This document shows, in pieces, positions 1 through 6,477 of a stretch of 10,518 nucleotides of DNA (the first letter of the stretch is position 1; every line of letters begins with the position of its first letter). Both the position numbers and the translations under genes were made by a program. This DNA is from Bacteroidota bacterium. GTDB taxonomy: Bacteria > Bacteroidota > Ignavibacteria > Ignavibacteriales > Ignavibacteriaceae. Below the pieces are notes generated by a model. It did no database searches and was not told where the DNA came from. It saw only the letters and a program-made list of their open reading frames with translations. The DNA lies in contig JAJRSV010000281.1 in NCBI GenBank assembly GCA_024278655.1, positions 1 to 10,518 of the forward strand. The letters run 5' to 3'.

Positions 1-13
1 CCTTTTTGAACAT
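1..13 (-). CDS. Possible start of a further gene, cut by the window edge
   Basis: An ATG on the minus strand at 13-11 is followed by three complete codons (Phe, Lys, Lys) before the window ends. It is preceded by AAAGGA with a short 4-5 nt spacer, closely resembling the ribosome site before the DUF2007 gene at 6839. It lies 56 nt downstream of the Omp85 stop with no visible terminator between them, so it could be the next gene of the same operon. Only four codons are visible, so nothing can be said about the product and the call rests on the ribosome-binding site and position. Confidence 0.35.
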
Positions 14-69
14 AATTCCTTTATTCGTATTCGAATGTATTCAATACTATTAAAAGAATCAACATTATT

Positions 70-1833
70 TTAAAACTCATTTATAATCCCAAAATGTATT
101 TTACCTTCACTGAATGAATCGCCTTTGCCCAGGGCAAAACTTACACCCAATATACCGAGACCGGTTTCCAGATTAATTCCGAGTCCGTAACCGATTTTAA
201 ACTCTTCAATTTCGGTAATACTGCGTACCTCATCGGCGTTTCTTAAAAAGTAGCCGGAATCGAAAAACAGGAATGCAAAAGTTCTGCGTGAAAGGAAGAA
301 GCGGTATTCAAGGTTCGACCAGAAAACGCGGTTGCCTAAAAACTGGTCTTCGCGGTAACCTCTTAAAGTAAGTGCACCGCCGAGCCGGTATAAATCGCTT
401 TGTTCGAAGAAAGGACCGCGAAGTTCCCTGCCGTTAAGCGTAAGTGCAATTACCTGCCGGCGGAATAACTCGTAGAATATCGCAAGCGTTACTTCGAAAC
501 GCTGCAGATTGATATTTGCTTGTGTTCCGGGAATGATAAATTCTTTCGGACCGTTTATTTTTTTCTGACTGAATTTATACGAGTTATCGAACAGCAGTCC
601 GCCCAAAGGAGCAAGCGGGTCGTCGCGGGTATCAATCCTTAAATTAATTCCCGTAGTTAATGATGACGAATTGAACACGGTAAACACCGGAGTTTCTGAA
701 ATTGTCGGTATAACCGATTCGGTTGTTACAAACACTGTAGCCGATACATCTTCGGTTGCAAGATATTCCAGTCCGGCGTTAAAATTCCTTTGCACGTAAA
801 TTGTATCCTGCTGACGCTGATAAAACCGCAGATTCAAATTAAGCGGGAAGCCGATAAGCCAGGGTTCGAGGTACTTAAGTTCCAGCTCCTGCGAATTCCT
901 GTCAAGCTTGCGCCACCTGAAAGCAGCAGCTCTTCCCGTTCCGAAAAGATTGCGGAGCGAAATGTTTATCAAGCCGGTTACATATCCCGACTCGTTATCT
1001 TTTGCTGGCGGAATGTAACCCAATATGCCATCGAAGTTGTTCGTTTGCCTCTCTTTAACTTTAATCAGCAAAACGCCGTTGTCATCCGAATCGATGTAAA
1101 ACTGCGGCGTGGGCACAGGGTCGAAAAAACGGAGACGGTTTAATCTTTTCGGCAACTCTTCTATCTTGTCCTGTGAGTAATACTCGCCCGGTTCAATTCG
1201 CAGCTCACGGACTATCACATAGTCTTTTGTCGATTTGTTCCCGTCAACTTCAACCCTGTCGATTTTGCTCAAAGGACCTGTGTCAAAATCGATATAAATA
1301 TCGGCGTAGTTTTTTTCTTTAACCGAATCGGTATAAAAATAGATTGAAGTGATAGTGAAAGCAGCAAAAGGATAACCGTCGTTTTCGAGTTTTGTAAGTG
1401 CATCGTTAATATAATTTTTAAATTCGGTTATATCGAAAATCTGCCCTTCGAGGAATTTGAAAACCGGTTCATACTTTTTAGTTTGAACCGAATCGCTGCC
1501 GGTAAAGAAAACGTTTTTTATGTAAGTGGGTTCACCTTCGTTAACATTTAGTGTTATGAATACTTTCTGAGAATCGGAGGAGTATTCGAGGTTCGAACCT
1601 GAAAAATCGGGATTAAAATAACCATGCAACGTGAGGTTAAATGCAGTGCGCGTTTTTAACGTGTCTAAAATTTCCGGATAAACTTTTGTTCCCTCGCCCG
1701 TTTGTATCCAATCTTTAATATCGCCGTCGCTGAAAGTTCTGTTTCCCTCGATATCAATTCTTTTAATAACCTGCGGATAAACTATCAAAGGTAATAAGAT
1801 AAGAAGCAGAATATATTTAATCCGGTGTATCAT
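70..1833 (-). CDS. Omp85-family (BamA/TamA-type) outer membrane protein with POTRA domains
   Basis: The product (587 aa from the ATG at 1833) is predicted to sit in the outer membrane and help insert or translocate other proteins. Seen (numbering from the ATG): a hydrophobic signal peptide at about residues 1-20, roughly three POTRA-like modules (about 21-100, 102-186, 188-262) including the typical I-x-x-I-x-(I/V)-x-G-N openings at about 22-31 and 190-199, then a beta-barrel region to the end. The barrel carries the Omp85 L6-type motif LRGY at about 490-493, a FFDSGY strand at about 523-528, and ends in Phe as outer-membrane barrels do. BamA usually has five POTRAs and about 800 residues, so this is closer in size to TamA or a short paralogue; family membership is firm, the exact role is not. 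A TTG at 1836 would add one residue, but the ATG directly after it is the more likely start. The 5' end overlaps the pfkB-like gene by 17 nt, so translation is probably coupled; no clear Shine-Dalgarno is visible. Confidence 0.9.
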   Translation of the reverse strand: MIHRIKYILLLILLPLIVYPQVIKRIDIEGNRTFSDGDIKDWIQTGEGTKVYPEILDTLKTRTAFNLTLHGYFNPDFSGSNLEYSSDSQKVFITLNVNEGEPTYIKNVFFTGSDSVQTKKYEPVFKFLEGQIFDITEFKNYINDALTKLENDGYPFAAFTITSIYFYTDSVKEKNYADIYIDFDTGPLSKIDRVEVDGNKSTKDYVIVRELRIEPGEYYSQDKIEELPKRLNRLRFFDPVPTPQFYIDSDDNGVLLIKVKERQTNNFDGILGYIPPAKDNESGYVTGLINISLRNLFGTGRAAAFRWRKLDRNSQELELKYLEPWLIGFPLNLNLRFYQRQQDTIYVQRNFNAGLEYLATEDVSATVFVTTESVIPTISETPVFTVFNSSSLTTGINLRIDTRDDPLAPLGGLLFDNSYKFSQKKINGPKEFIIPGTQANINLQRFEVTLAIFYELFRRQVIALTLNGRELRGPFFEQSDLYRLGGALTLRGYREDQFLGNRVFWSNLEYRFFLSRRTFAFLFFDSGYFLRNADEVRSITEIEEFKIGYGLGINLETGLGILGVSFALGKGDSFSEGKIHFGIINEF

Positions 1834-2782
1834 CAATTATTTTAATTCTTTTACCGACAGGTTCAACCTTGATTTTATTTTTAACACTATCAATTTCTCC
1901 GGGACTCACATTACACACATCAAAGCTTGCAGCGTTTGCTGCACCGAGCGCGGTTGCAAAAATCAACTGCTCATTAAAAGTTAAATTATTATGCCACCCG
2001 TAAACGATGCCGGTTGTAAAAGCATCACCGCTTCCCGTAGCATCCACGGTTGTAATTTTAGGCACAGAAACTTTATAATGAAAGTCAAAATTAGAAGCGT
2101 AGAAATCTTTTTCACCTTCGGTAATGAATGCCTGCTTTACTCCCTTAGCGTAAAGTTCATTAAGAAAATCGAGCTTACTTTTACCATCGCTCAAATCAAT
2201 GCTAAACGAACTTTCAATTTCTTCAACCGTGTTGTGTAAAATTCTCGGCGATGCATCGATGCAATCTTTAAGATGATTACCGTAAGTATCACACACCGAT
2301 ATTTTATCGTACTTGTTTGCAATTTCAATTCCCTGCGGAAAAATATCGTCTGCTTCAGGCGAAGGTGAACTGCCGGAGAATACTACAATCTCGCAGTTCT
2401 GAATCATCTTTTCGAGTTTGGCGATAAATTTTTCTTTTTCATCTTTATCGATTAACGAATTATGCTGGAAGAAATGATAAGCTTTTTTTCTTTTCGAATC
2501 GATGATAACCGAACAGTTTCGTGTTTCAGTTTTGGTGTTAATAATTGAAAACTCTATGCCTTCTTCCTTAACCGCATTGCGCAAAAGCTTGCCGCTGTTA
2601 CCGCCTGCAAAGAAGAGAGCGATATTTTGAATGCCCAGTTTGCTGAGCTGCCTGCTTACATTTATTCCTTTACCTCCTGCGGCAAGACGCAGTGTTCCGT
2701 TTCTGTTTTGTTTATCAAAACTTACTTCATCAAATGTGTAACGATGTTCCAGTAACGGATTTATAGTAACTGTTAAAACCAT
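1817..2782 (-). CDS. PfkB-family sugar kinase (1-phosphofructokinase / hexose kinase type)
   Basis: This 321-aa protein should be a cytosolic ATP-dependent kinase of the ribokinase/PfkB superfamily, in the subgroup that includes FruK, LacC and PfkB (phosphorylating fructose-1-phosphate, tagatose-6-phosphate or fructose-6-phosphate). Seen: the N-terminal TVTINP strand (residues 4-9), PfkB signature 1 as GGKGINVSRQLSKLG (36-50), a nucleotide-side FITEGE segment (219-224), and signature 2 as DATGSGDAF (247-255), whose Asp253 is the expected catalytic base. In signature 2 the usual GAGD is GSGD. Where FruK/LacC-type kinases usually have N-P-A-x-D at the sugar site, this protein has NPLLE (8-12), putting Glu in place of Asp, so the substrate is uncertain. 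It is first in a two-gene unit with the Omp85 gene. The leader is only about 35 nt between a terminator and the ATG, with no good Shine-Dalgarno. Confidence 0.88.
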   Translation of the reverse strand: MVLTVTINPLLEHRYTFDEVSFDKQNRNGTLRLAAGGKGINVSRQLSKLGIQNIALFFAGGNSGKLLRNAVKEEGIEFSIINTKTETRNCSVIIDSKRKKAYHFFQHNSLIDKDEKEKFIAKLEKMIQNCEIVVFSGSSPSPEADDIFPQGIEIANKYDKISVCDTYGNHLKDCIDASPRILHNTVEEIESSFSIDLSDGKSKLDFLNELYAKGVKQAFITEGEKDFYASNFDFHYKVSVPKITTVDATGSGDAFTTGIVYGWHNNLTFNEQLIFATALGAANAASFDVCNVSPGEIDSVKNKIKVEPVGKRIKIIDDTPD

Positions 2783-2820
2783 AATTGTAAATTATACTTT
2801 TCTTAATTTAAAATAAAAAA
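2783..2820 (-). promoter_or_regulatory. Possible pfkB-like gene promoter with TATAAT at 2796-2791
   Basis: On the minus strand a perfect TATAAT lies eight bases before the pfkB-like ATG. Transcription starting 6-7 nt downstream of it would give an almost leaderless mRNA. The matching -35 position falls in the T-tract of the preceding terminator and reads only TTTTTA, so it is poor. Some Bacteroidota use a different promoter consensus, and AT-rich DNA produces TATAAT by chance, so this is a weak call. It is listed because the upstream terminator leaves no other room for a promoter. Confidence 0.25.
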
Positions 2821-2844
2821 GCTTGCTGCATTTACAGCAAGCTT
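2808..2844 (-). terminator. Strong intrinsic terminator between the GWxTD gene and the pfkB-like gene
   Basis: A perfect 10-bp stem (AAGCTTGCTG at 2819-2828, CAGCAAGCTT at 2835-2844) with a 6-nt loop is followed on the minus strand by TTTTTTATTTT. That is a textbook rho-independent terminator for transcripts coming from the GWxTD operon. It is 220 nt past the GWxTD stop, beyond the repeat cluster, and its T-tract ends about 25 nt before the pfkB-like ATG. On the plus strand the stem is followed by GAGAATTTTT, a much poorer tail, so the minus orientation is preferred. Confidence 0.85.
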
Positions 2845-2867
2845 GAGAATTTTTGTAAGATTGTAAA

Positions 2868-2883
2868 AACCGTTGAAACGGTT
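2868..2883. repeat. Short palindrome, AACCGTT/AACGGTT
   Basis: Seven-base arms (AACCGTT at 2868-2874 and AACGGTT at 2877-2883) surround a 2-nt centre. Together with the larger GTGGG palindrome about 30 bp away it resembles the paired hairpins of REP/BIME-type intergenic elements. No T-tract follows on either strand, so it is not a terminator. Confidence 0.55.
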
Positions 2884-2912
2884 AATTATTAATTGCGTTT
2901 ATTGCTTAAATT

Positions 2913-2953
2913 CCCACGATTAAACCTGCCTGACCGTTAGGCAGGATCGTGGG
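2913..2953. repeat. Nested palindrome (REP-like), outer CCCACGAT/ATCGTGGG, inner CCTGCCT/AGGCAGG
   Basis: The outer arms CCCACGAT (2913-2920) and ATCGTGGG (2946-2953) pair over 8 bp. Inside them a second perfect inverted repeat pairs CCTGCCT (2925-2931) with AGGCAGG (2939-2945) around a 7-nt loop. Only TAAA (2921-2924) separates the arms on one side and nothing on the other. Removing the inner 21 bp leaves a compact palindrome with a 4-nt TAAA loop, which suggests that one small palindromic element inserted into another. As RNA or single-stranded DNA it would form one long hairpin. No T-tract follows on either side. Confidence 0.7.
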
Positions 2954-3004
2954 CTGCTTTATATTTATAATTTTAACACAACCTCTTTAATCGTGAGCTG
3001 CTTT
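2946..3004. repeat. Diverged direct repeat of ATCGTGRGCTGCTTT, 44 bp apart
   Basis: The 15-mer at 2946-2960 (right arm of the nested palindrome plus its flank) recurs at 2990-3004 with a single G to A difference. The second copy is preceded by TTTA, so 2986-2997 is also an inverted match (11 of 12) to the left arm 2913-2924. The left arm can therefore pair with either right arm. The pattern fits a duplicated or partly deleted repeat unit and not a gene. Confidence 0.6.
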
Positions 3005-3064
3005 TTTAAATTATTTTCAGTCGAACAAGCAAACGACAACAATTGTTCTGTTATAGTAAAATAT

Positions 3065-4333
3065 TTAATAACGATACCTGAAGAAATCTCCGTAAAGCGG
3101 AGTAACCAACCGGTAATCGCCAAAGCCGGTTTCATCCACGAACACGAAGCTTTTGTTTAAATCGTAATACTGCCATACCTCGTACGGCTTAGAGTCGTAA
3201 TCGAACGGATGGCGTTCTACATAATTCGGTGCACCGAGAATTATAAACACCATTCCTCTATCGGAGCGCCAACCCTCCGAGTAACTTGAAAAACTTTCGT
3301 TTGCATAAGCGACTCTTCTATAATATTCTTCAAATACTTCGTTCTCTTCGTTACCGGGTGAGGGATCTTTTTTCTTCCAGAATTCAATAAACCTTTTAGT
3401 TTTTTCGGCTTCGGTTTTTCCTTCCTCAATGTAATCCAGCTCATCAGGATTTGCGATGTACCTTAACTGGGCGATTGCTTTGTCTATATCCTCAATTGTA
3501 ACCGGAAGTCCGGGCAATCTTGAATAGAAAGGTTTGTGAGAAGCCGCTACCAAATCACCTTCGTTATCCTTAACGAATACGGATAACATATAGTTACCCA
3601 TCGATAAAGAGGTGTCTTCCACAGTGTAGTAAATCCGGGTTGTTCCCGCATCGAATTTTCTTTTCTGAATACTTGTATACAGAATATCTTTATCCTTGTT
3701 GGAAATAACGTACTCAATAGTATTTTCCGAAGGTTTGTCGGTATAGACTTCGAAATAAATATCTATTCCTTTTCTCTCTCCCGAAATATTGCGGGAAATA
3801 TTTGGAATTATCTTGCTCTTCCCCTTTACGGTAGTTCTGCTCGAAATTAACATAATATCGCTAACCGCCGGTTTTTCACTAAAGTCTTTAACCTCAAAAA
3901 CATTCTCCGAAGGAAATTCCTGTTTGGAATCTTTATCCATCAGAGTTGTTTTGATAAAGTATTTGCCCGGTTTAAGATTGAACGAACGGTGACTGATATT
4001 AAAGTTATCCCTGTCCGATGCCTCGCTAAAAGATTTCACTTTAATCTTTTCATTCCACATCTTTTCGATAATAAGTCTCTCCTTATCCTCGTCATAAACC
4101 GAAACAGTAATGGAATAACTTCCGCGCAAACCACCGGAGGTTTTGACAAACTGAATGCCTCTGAAAGGAACCTGGACGAAGACATCCATCCGCGTTTGAT
4201 TACTATCTGCAAAGTTCAAAAAGTCCTGGTAGTATCTTATTCTCTCGGTTTGATACTCGTGCATTTGTTCAACCTGGGGGAATAAGAATGCTGCAGACAA
4301 CAAAACGAACGTTAATATTTTATTTATAATCAT
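3065..4333 (-). CDS. Exported GWxTD-domain protein
   Basis: A 422-aa protein with an N-terminal hydrophobic signal segment (about residues 5-19, no lipobox Cys), so probably periplasmic or envelope-associated. Residues about 45-150 and 155-270 look like two beta-rich sandwich modules with alternating hydrophobic strands (for example SYSITVSVYDED and GNYMLSVFVKDNEGD). Residues about 275-420 form the GWxTD domain: after a charged helical stretch comes GWRSDRG (354-360), then VFIILGAPN (362-370), YEVWQYY (384-390) and FVFVDETGFGDYRLV (396-410). The name-giving Thr is Ser here (GWxSD), a conservative change. The family has no established biochemical role that I know of. The start follows AAGGGAG with suitable spacing, 17 nt after the rimO stop, so the gene is the last of the cdsA-rimO operon. 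Family call is confident, function unknown. Confidence 0.85.
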   Translation of the reverse strand: MIINKILTFVLLSAAFLFPQVEQMHEYQTERIRYYQDFLNFADSNQTRMDVFVQVPFRGIQFVKTSGGLRGSYSITVSVYDEDKERLIIEKMWNEKIKVKSFSEASDRDNFNISHRSFNLKPGKYFIKTTLMDKDSKQEFPSENVFEVKDFSEKPAVSDIMLISSRTTVKGKSKIIPNISRNISGERKGIDIYFEVYTDKPSENTIEYVISNKDKDILYTSIQKRKFDAGTTRIYYTVEDTSLSMGNYMLSVFVKDNEGDLVAASHKPFYSRLPGLPVTIEDIDKAIAQLRYIANPDELDYIEEGKTEAEKTKRFIEFWKKKDPSPGNEENEVFEEYYRRVAYANESFSSYSEGWRSDRGMVFIILGAPNYVERHPFDYDSKPYEVWQYYDLNKSFVFVDETGFGDYRLVTPLYGDFFRYRY

Positions 4334-4350
4334 TTTATACTCCCTTCGTC

Positions 4351-5643
4351 TTAGGTTATGTCTGCAAAAAGATCATATTCATTATAGTCATTAATTTTGA
4401 CGTTATAAAATTCACCGATGTTTAGTTCTTTGTTTTTGCGCCGAATCAGCACTTCGCCGTCAACTTCGGGTGCGTCTCTATATGATCTGCTAATATAGAA
4501 ATCTCCTTCGACAGCTTCAACTAAAACTTTTATCTCTTTATTCAGAAATTTCGAATTCTTTTTTAACGATATATCTTTCTGAATTTCCATCAACACTTCT
4601 TTTCTTCTCTCTTTTTCCTCCTGCGGAACCGGATCACCCAAAATATAGCTTGTTGTGTTTTCTTCAACCGAAAATGTAAATGTTCCTATTCTGTCGAACT
4701 CGGTCTCTTCAACAAACCGGCACAGTTGCTCAAAATCCTTTTCGGTTTCATTCGGATAACCGACAATAAAAGTTGTTCGCAGAGTTATATCCGGTATCAT
4801 ATCTCTGAATCTCTTGATTATTTCTCTTGTTTGTTCACCCGTAACACCTCGCCGCATAGATTTAAGAACATCGTCCGAAATATGCTGTAGAGGTATATCT
4901 ATATAATTACAAATTTTGGGATTATCCGCAATCTCTTTTATAACCTCGGTAGGGAACCGTGACGGGTAAGCATACATTAACCGTATCCATTCGATTCCAT
5001 CTACTTCGCTTAAACGCTGCAGCAGCTCTGCAAGAGCTTTTTTGCCGTAAATATCCTTACCGTAATCGGTTGTATCCTGCGCAATTAAAATTAATTCTTT
5101 AGTATTATTTTTTGCAAGGAATTCAGTTTCCTTTACAAGTTCATCCATCGGTTTTGATTTGTGTCCGCCGCGCATCAAAGGAATTGCACAAAAAGAGCAA
5201 GGATGATCGCATCCCTCTGATATTTTAAGATAAGCCGTGTGCGAAGGAGTTGTAAGAACCCTTTCACCCAACAATTCGTACTTAAGCTCACCGCCGAACT
5301 CCTTAACAATACCTTCGTAATCCTCGGTTCCGAAAAAAACATCTACTTCGGGAATCTCTTTTCTCAACTCGGCTTTGTATCTTTCCGAAAGACATCCGGC
5401 AACAATTACTTTTTTGAGCTTGCCCTGCTTTTTCAATTCAACTGCATTCAAAATTGTGTTAACCGATTCTTCCTTTGCAGCTTCTATAAATCCGCAGGTA
5501 TTTATTATAACCGTATCGGCATCGTTCGGTTCATCGGTAAAATCAATTTCATTAAGTTGAAGCTGACGCATCAATCTCTCGGAATCGACTGTGTTTTTTG
5601 AACAGCCGAGCGTAATTACACTTACTTTATCTTTTCTTTTCAT
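4351..5643 (-). CDS. rimO: Ribosomal protein S12 methylthiotransferase RimO
   Basis: This radical-SAM enzyme adds a methylthio group to the beta-carbon of the conserved aspartate of ribosomal protein S12, using two iron-sulfur clusters. Seen: an N-terminal UPF0004 domain with Cys14, Cys50 (in NTCGFIEAAKEES) and Cys84 for the auxiliary cluster; the radical-SAM triad CDHPCSFC (Cys145, 149, 152); and a C-terminal TRAM domain (about 366-430). The RSYRDAPEVDG segment (386-396) in the TRAM domain is characteristic of RimO and separates it from MiaB. The length of 430 residues is normal and no key residue is missing. It starts 18 nt after the cdsA stop and ends 17 nt before the GWxTD gene. No convincing Shine-Dalgarno precedes the ATG, so translation may depend on the upstream gene or an A/T-rich leader. 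Confidence 0.96.
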   Translation of the reverse strand: MKRKDKVSVITLGCSKNTVDSERLMRQLQLNEIDFTDEPNDADTVIINTCGFIEAAKEESVNTILNAVELKKQGKLKKVIVAGCLSERYKAELRKEIPEVDVFFGTEDYEGIVKEFGGELKYELLGERVLTTPSHTAYLKISEGCDHPCSFCAIPLMRGGHKSKPMDELVKETEFLAKNNTKELILIAQDTTDYGKDIYGKKALAELLQRLSEVDGIEWIRLMYAYPSRFPTEVIKEIADNPKICNYIDIPLQHISDDVLKSMRRGVTGEQTREIIKRFRDMIPDITLRTTFIVGYPNETEKDFEQLCRFVEETEFDRIGTFTFSVEENTTSYILGDPVPQEEKERRKEVLMEIQKDISLKKNSKFLNKEIKVLVEAVEGDFYISRSYRDAPEVDGEVLIRRKNKELNIGEFYNVKINDYNEYDLFADIT

Positions 5644-5661
5644 ATTTTAAATGAAAGGTAA

Positions 5662-6477
5662 TCAGCTTAAAAATTCAAGGTAAAGAAGAACGGCAGGCGA
5701 AACGTAAAGAAGAGAATCGAAACGGTCGAAGATACCGCCATGACCAGGAATGATAGCGGAAGAATCTTTAACATTTGCATCCCTTTTAAACAACGACTCA
5801 ACCAAATCACCTGTCTGCCCAATTATTCCAACCAATAAACCGATTACAATCGTATCCTTATAACTTAAAAAACCGAGTACAATTAATTTTGCGGCAATCA
5901 TTGCAGCAACGGCAAACACAAGTCCGAACAGAGCACCTTCCCAGCTTTTTTTAGGACTAACCCTCGGAAAGAGTTTATGTTTTCCGAACTTAGTGCCGCC
6001 GAAGAAAGCAGCGGAGTCGCAAATCCATATTGAAGCCAATACGGATATTATAAGGTAGCCGCCGTTTAAATAATCTTCTCCGCTATAAAATTCTCTTATC
6101 GCAAGAATAGACGAAGAAAAAATTCCGACATAAAAAACACCTAACAAAGTTGCCCCAAGGTTTTCAATTGCCGAACCTTTATTCCTGAACAGTTCTGCAA
6201 GTGTAAATAAAAGCAGTGCTGCAATAATCAGAAAGTAGTAATCAATTAACCGGAAGTATTGATTTAATATAACAGCCGCAACAAAAAGCAAACCCAGCGG
6301 AACCTGCGGACTGATATTTTTGTTCTCTGCAAATTTAGCAAACTCGATAAAAGCGATTATTCCGATACCGAGCACAAAAGCAAGAAAGTAACCCCCGCCG
6401 AAATAACTAACCAGCACTATTGCAGGAATAGCAACGAGCGATACTAAAACCCTCTGAGCCGTGTTACCTAATGCCAT
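5662..6477 (-). CDS. cdsA: Phosphatidate cytidylyltransferase (CDP-diacylglycerol synthase)
   Basis: An inner-membrane enzyme that converts phosphatidic acid and CTP to CDP-diacylglycerol and pyrophosphate, the precursor of all major phospholipids. The 271 residues are mostly hydrophobic, with about seven or eight membrane segments, and the length matches bacterial CdsA. The family signature is intact near the C-terminus (about 226-254): Ser228, KR (231-232), KD (237-238), PGHGG (244-248) and DRFD (251-254). WICDSAAFFGG (151-161) is another conserved block with the acidic metal-binding residue Asp154. The start is fixed by the TGATG junction with the DUF2007 gene (one shared base), behind a purine-rich AGAAGAAAG, so the two are likely translationally coupled. 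It is not next to uppS, dxr or rseP as in many other bacteria. Confidence 0.96.
   Translation of the reverse strand: MALGNTAQRVLVSLVAIPAIVLVSYFGGGYFLAFVLGIGIIAFIEFAKFAENKNISPQVPLGLLFVAAVILNQYFRLIDYYFLIIAALLLFTLAELFRNKGSAIENLGATLLGVFYVGIFSSSILAIREFYSGEDYLNGGYLIISVLASIWICDSAAFFGGTKFGKHKLFPRVSPKKSWEGALFGLVFAVAAMIAAKLIVLGFLSYKDTIVIGLLVGIIGQTGDLVESLFKRDANVKDSSAIIPGHGGIFDRFDSLLYVSPAVLLYLEFLS

Noticed and set aside
14..69. Possible hairpin in the AT-rich gap after the Omp85 stop
   Set aside because: The GTATT/AATAC pairing is short, A/T-only and bulged, with no T-tract on the minus strand; not a credible terminator.
790..1143. 117-codon plus-strand open frame inside the Omp85 gene
   Set aside because: It lies wholly antisense to a well-supported gene, has no recognisable domain and no convincing ribosome site; it is a shadow frame.
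1834..1836. TTG as an alternative start for the Omp85 protein
   Set aside because: It adds a single residue before an in-frame ATG and has no better ribosome site, so the ATG at 1833 was chosen.
2783..3064. Small RNA, riboswitch or CRISPR in the largest intergenic gap
   Set aside because: The gap has palindromes and one diverged direct repeat but no regular repeat-spacer pattern and no riboswitch core I recognise; an RNA gene cannot be supported from sequence alone.
3241..3444. 67-codon minus-strand frame inside the GWxTD gene
   Set aside because: An out-of-frame Lys/Pro-rich translation of the GWxTD coding region, with no independent start signal.
5239..5601. 120-codon plus-strand open frame inside rimO
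   Set aside because: Antisense to a fully conserved RimO coding region, with low-complexity Phe/Asn/Leu content typical of the complement of a real gene.
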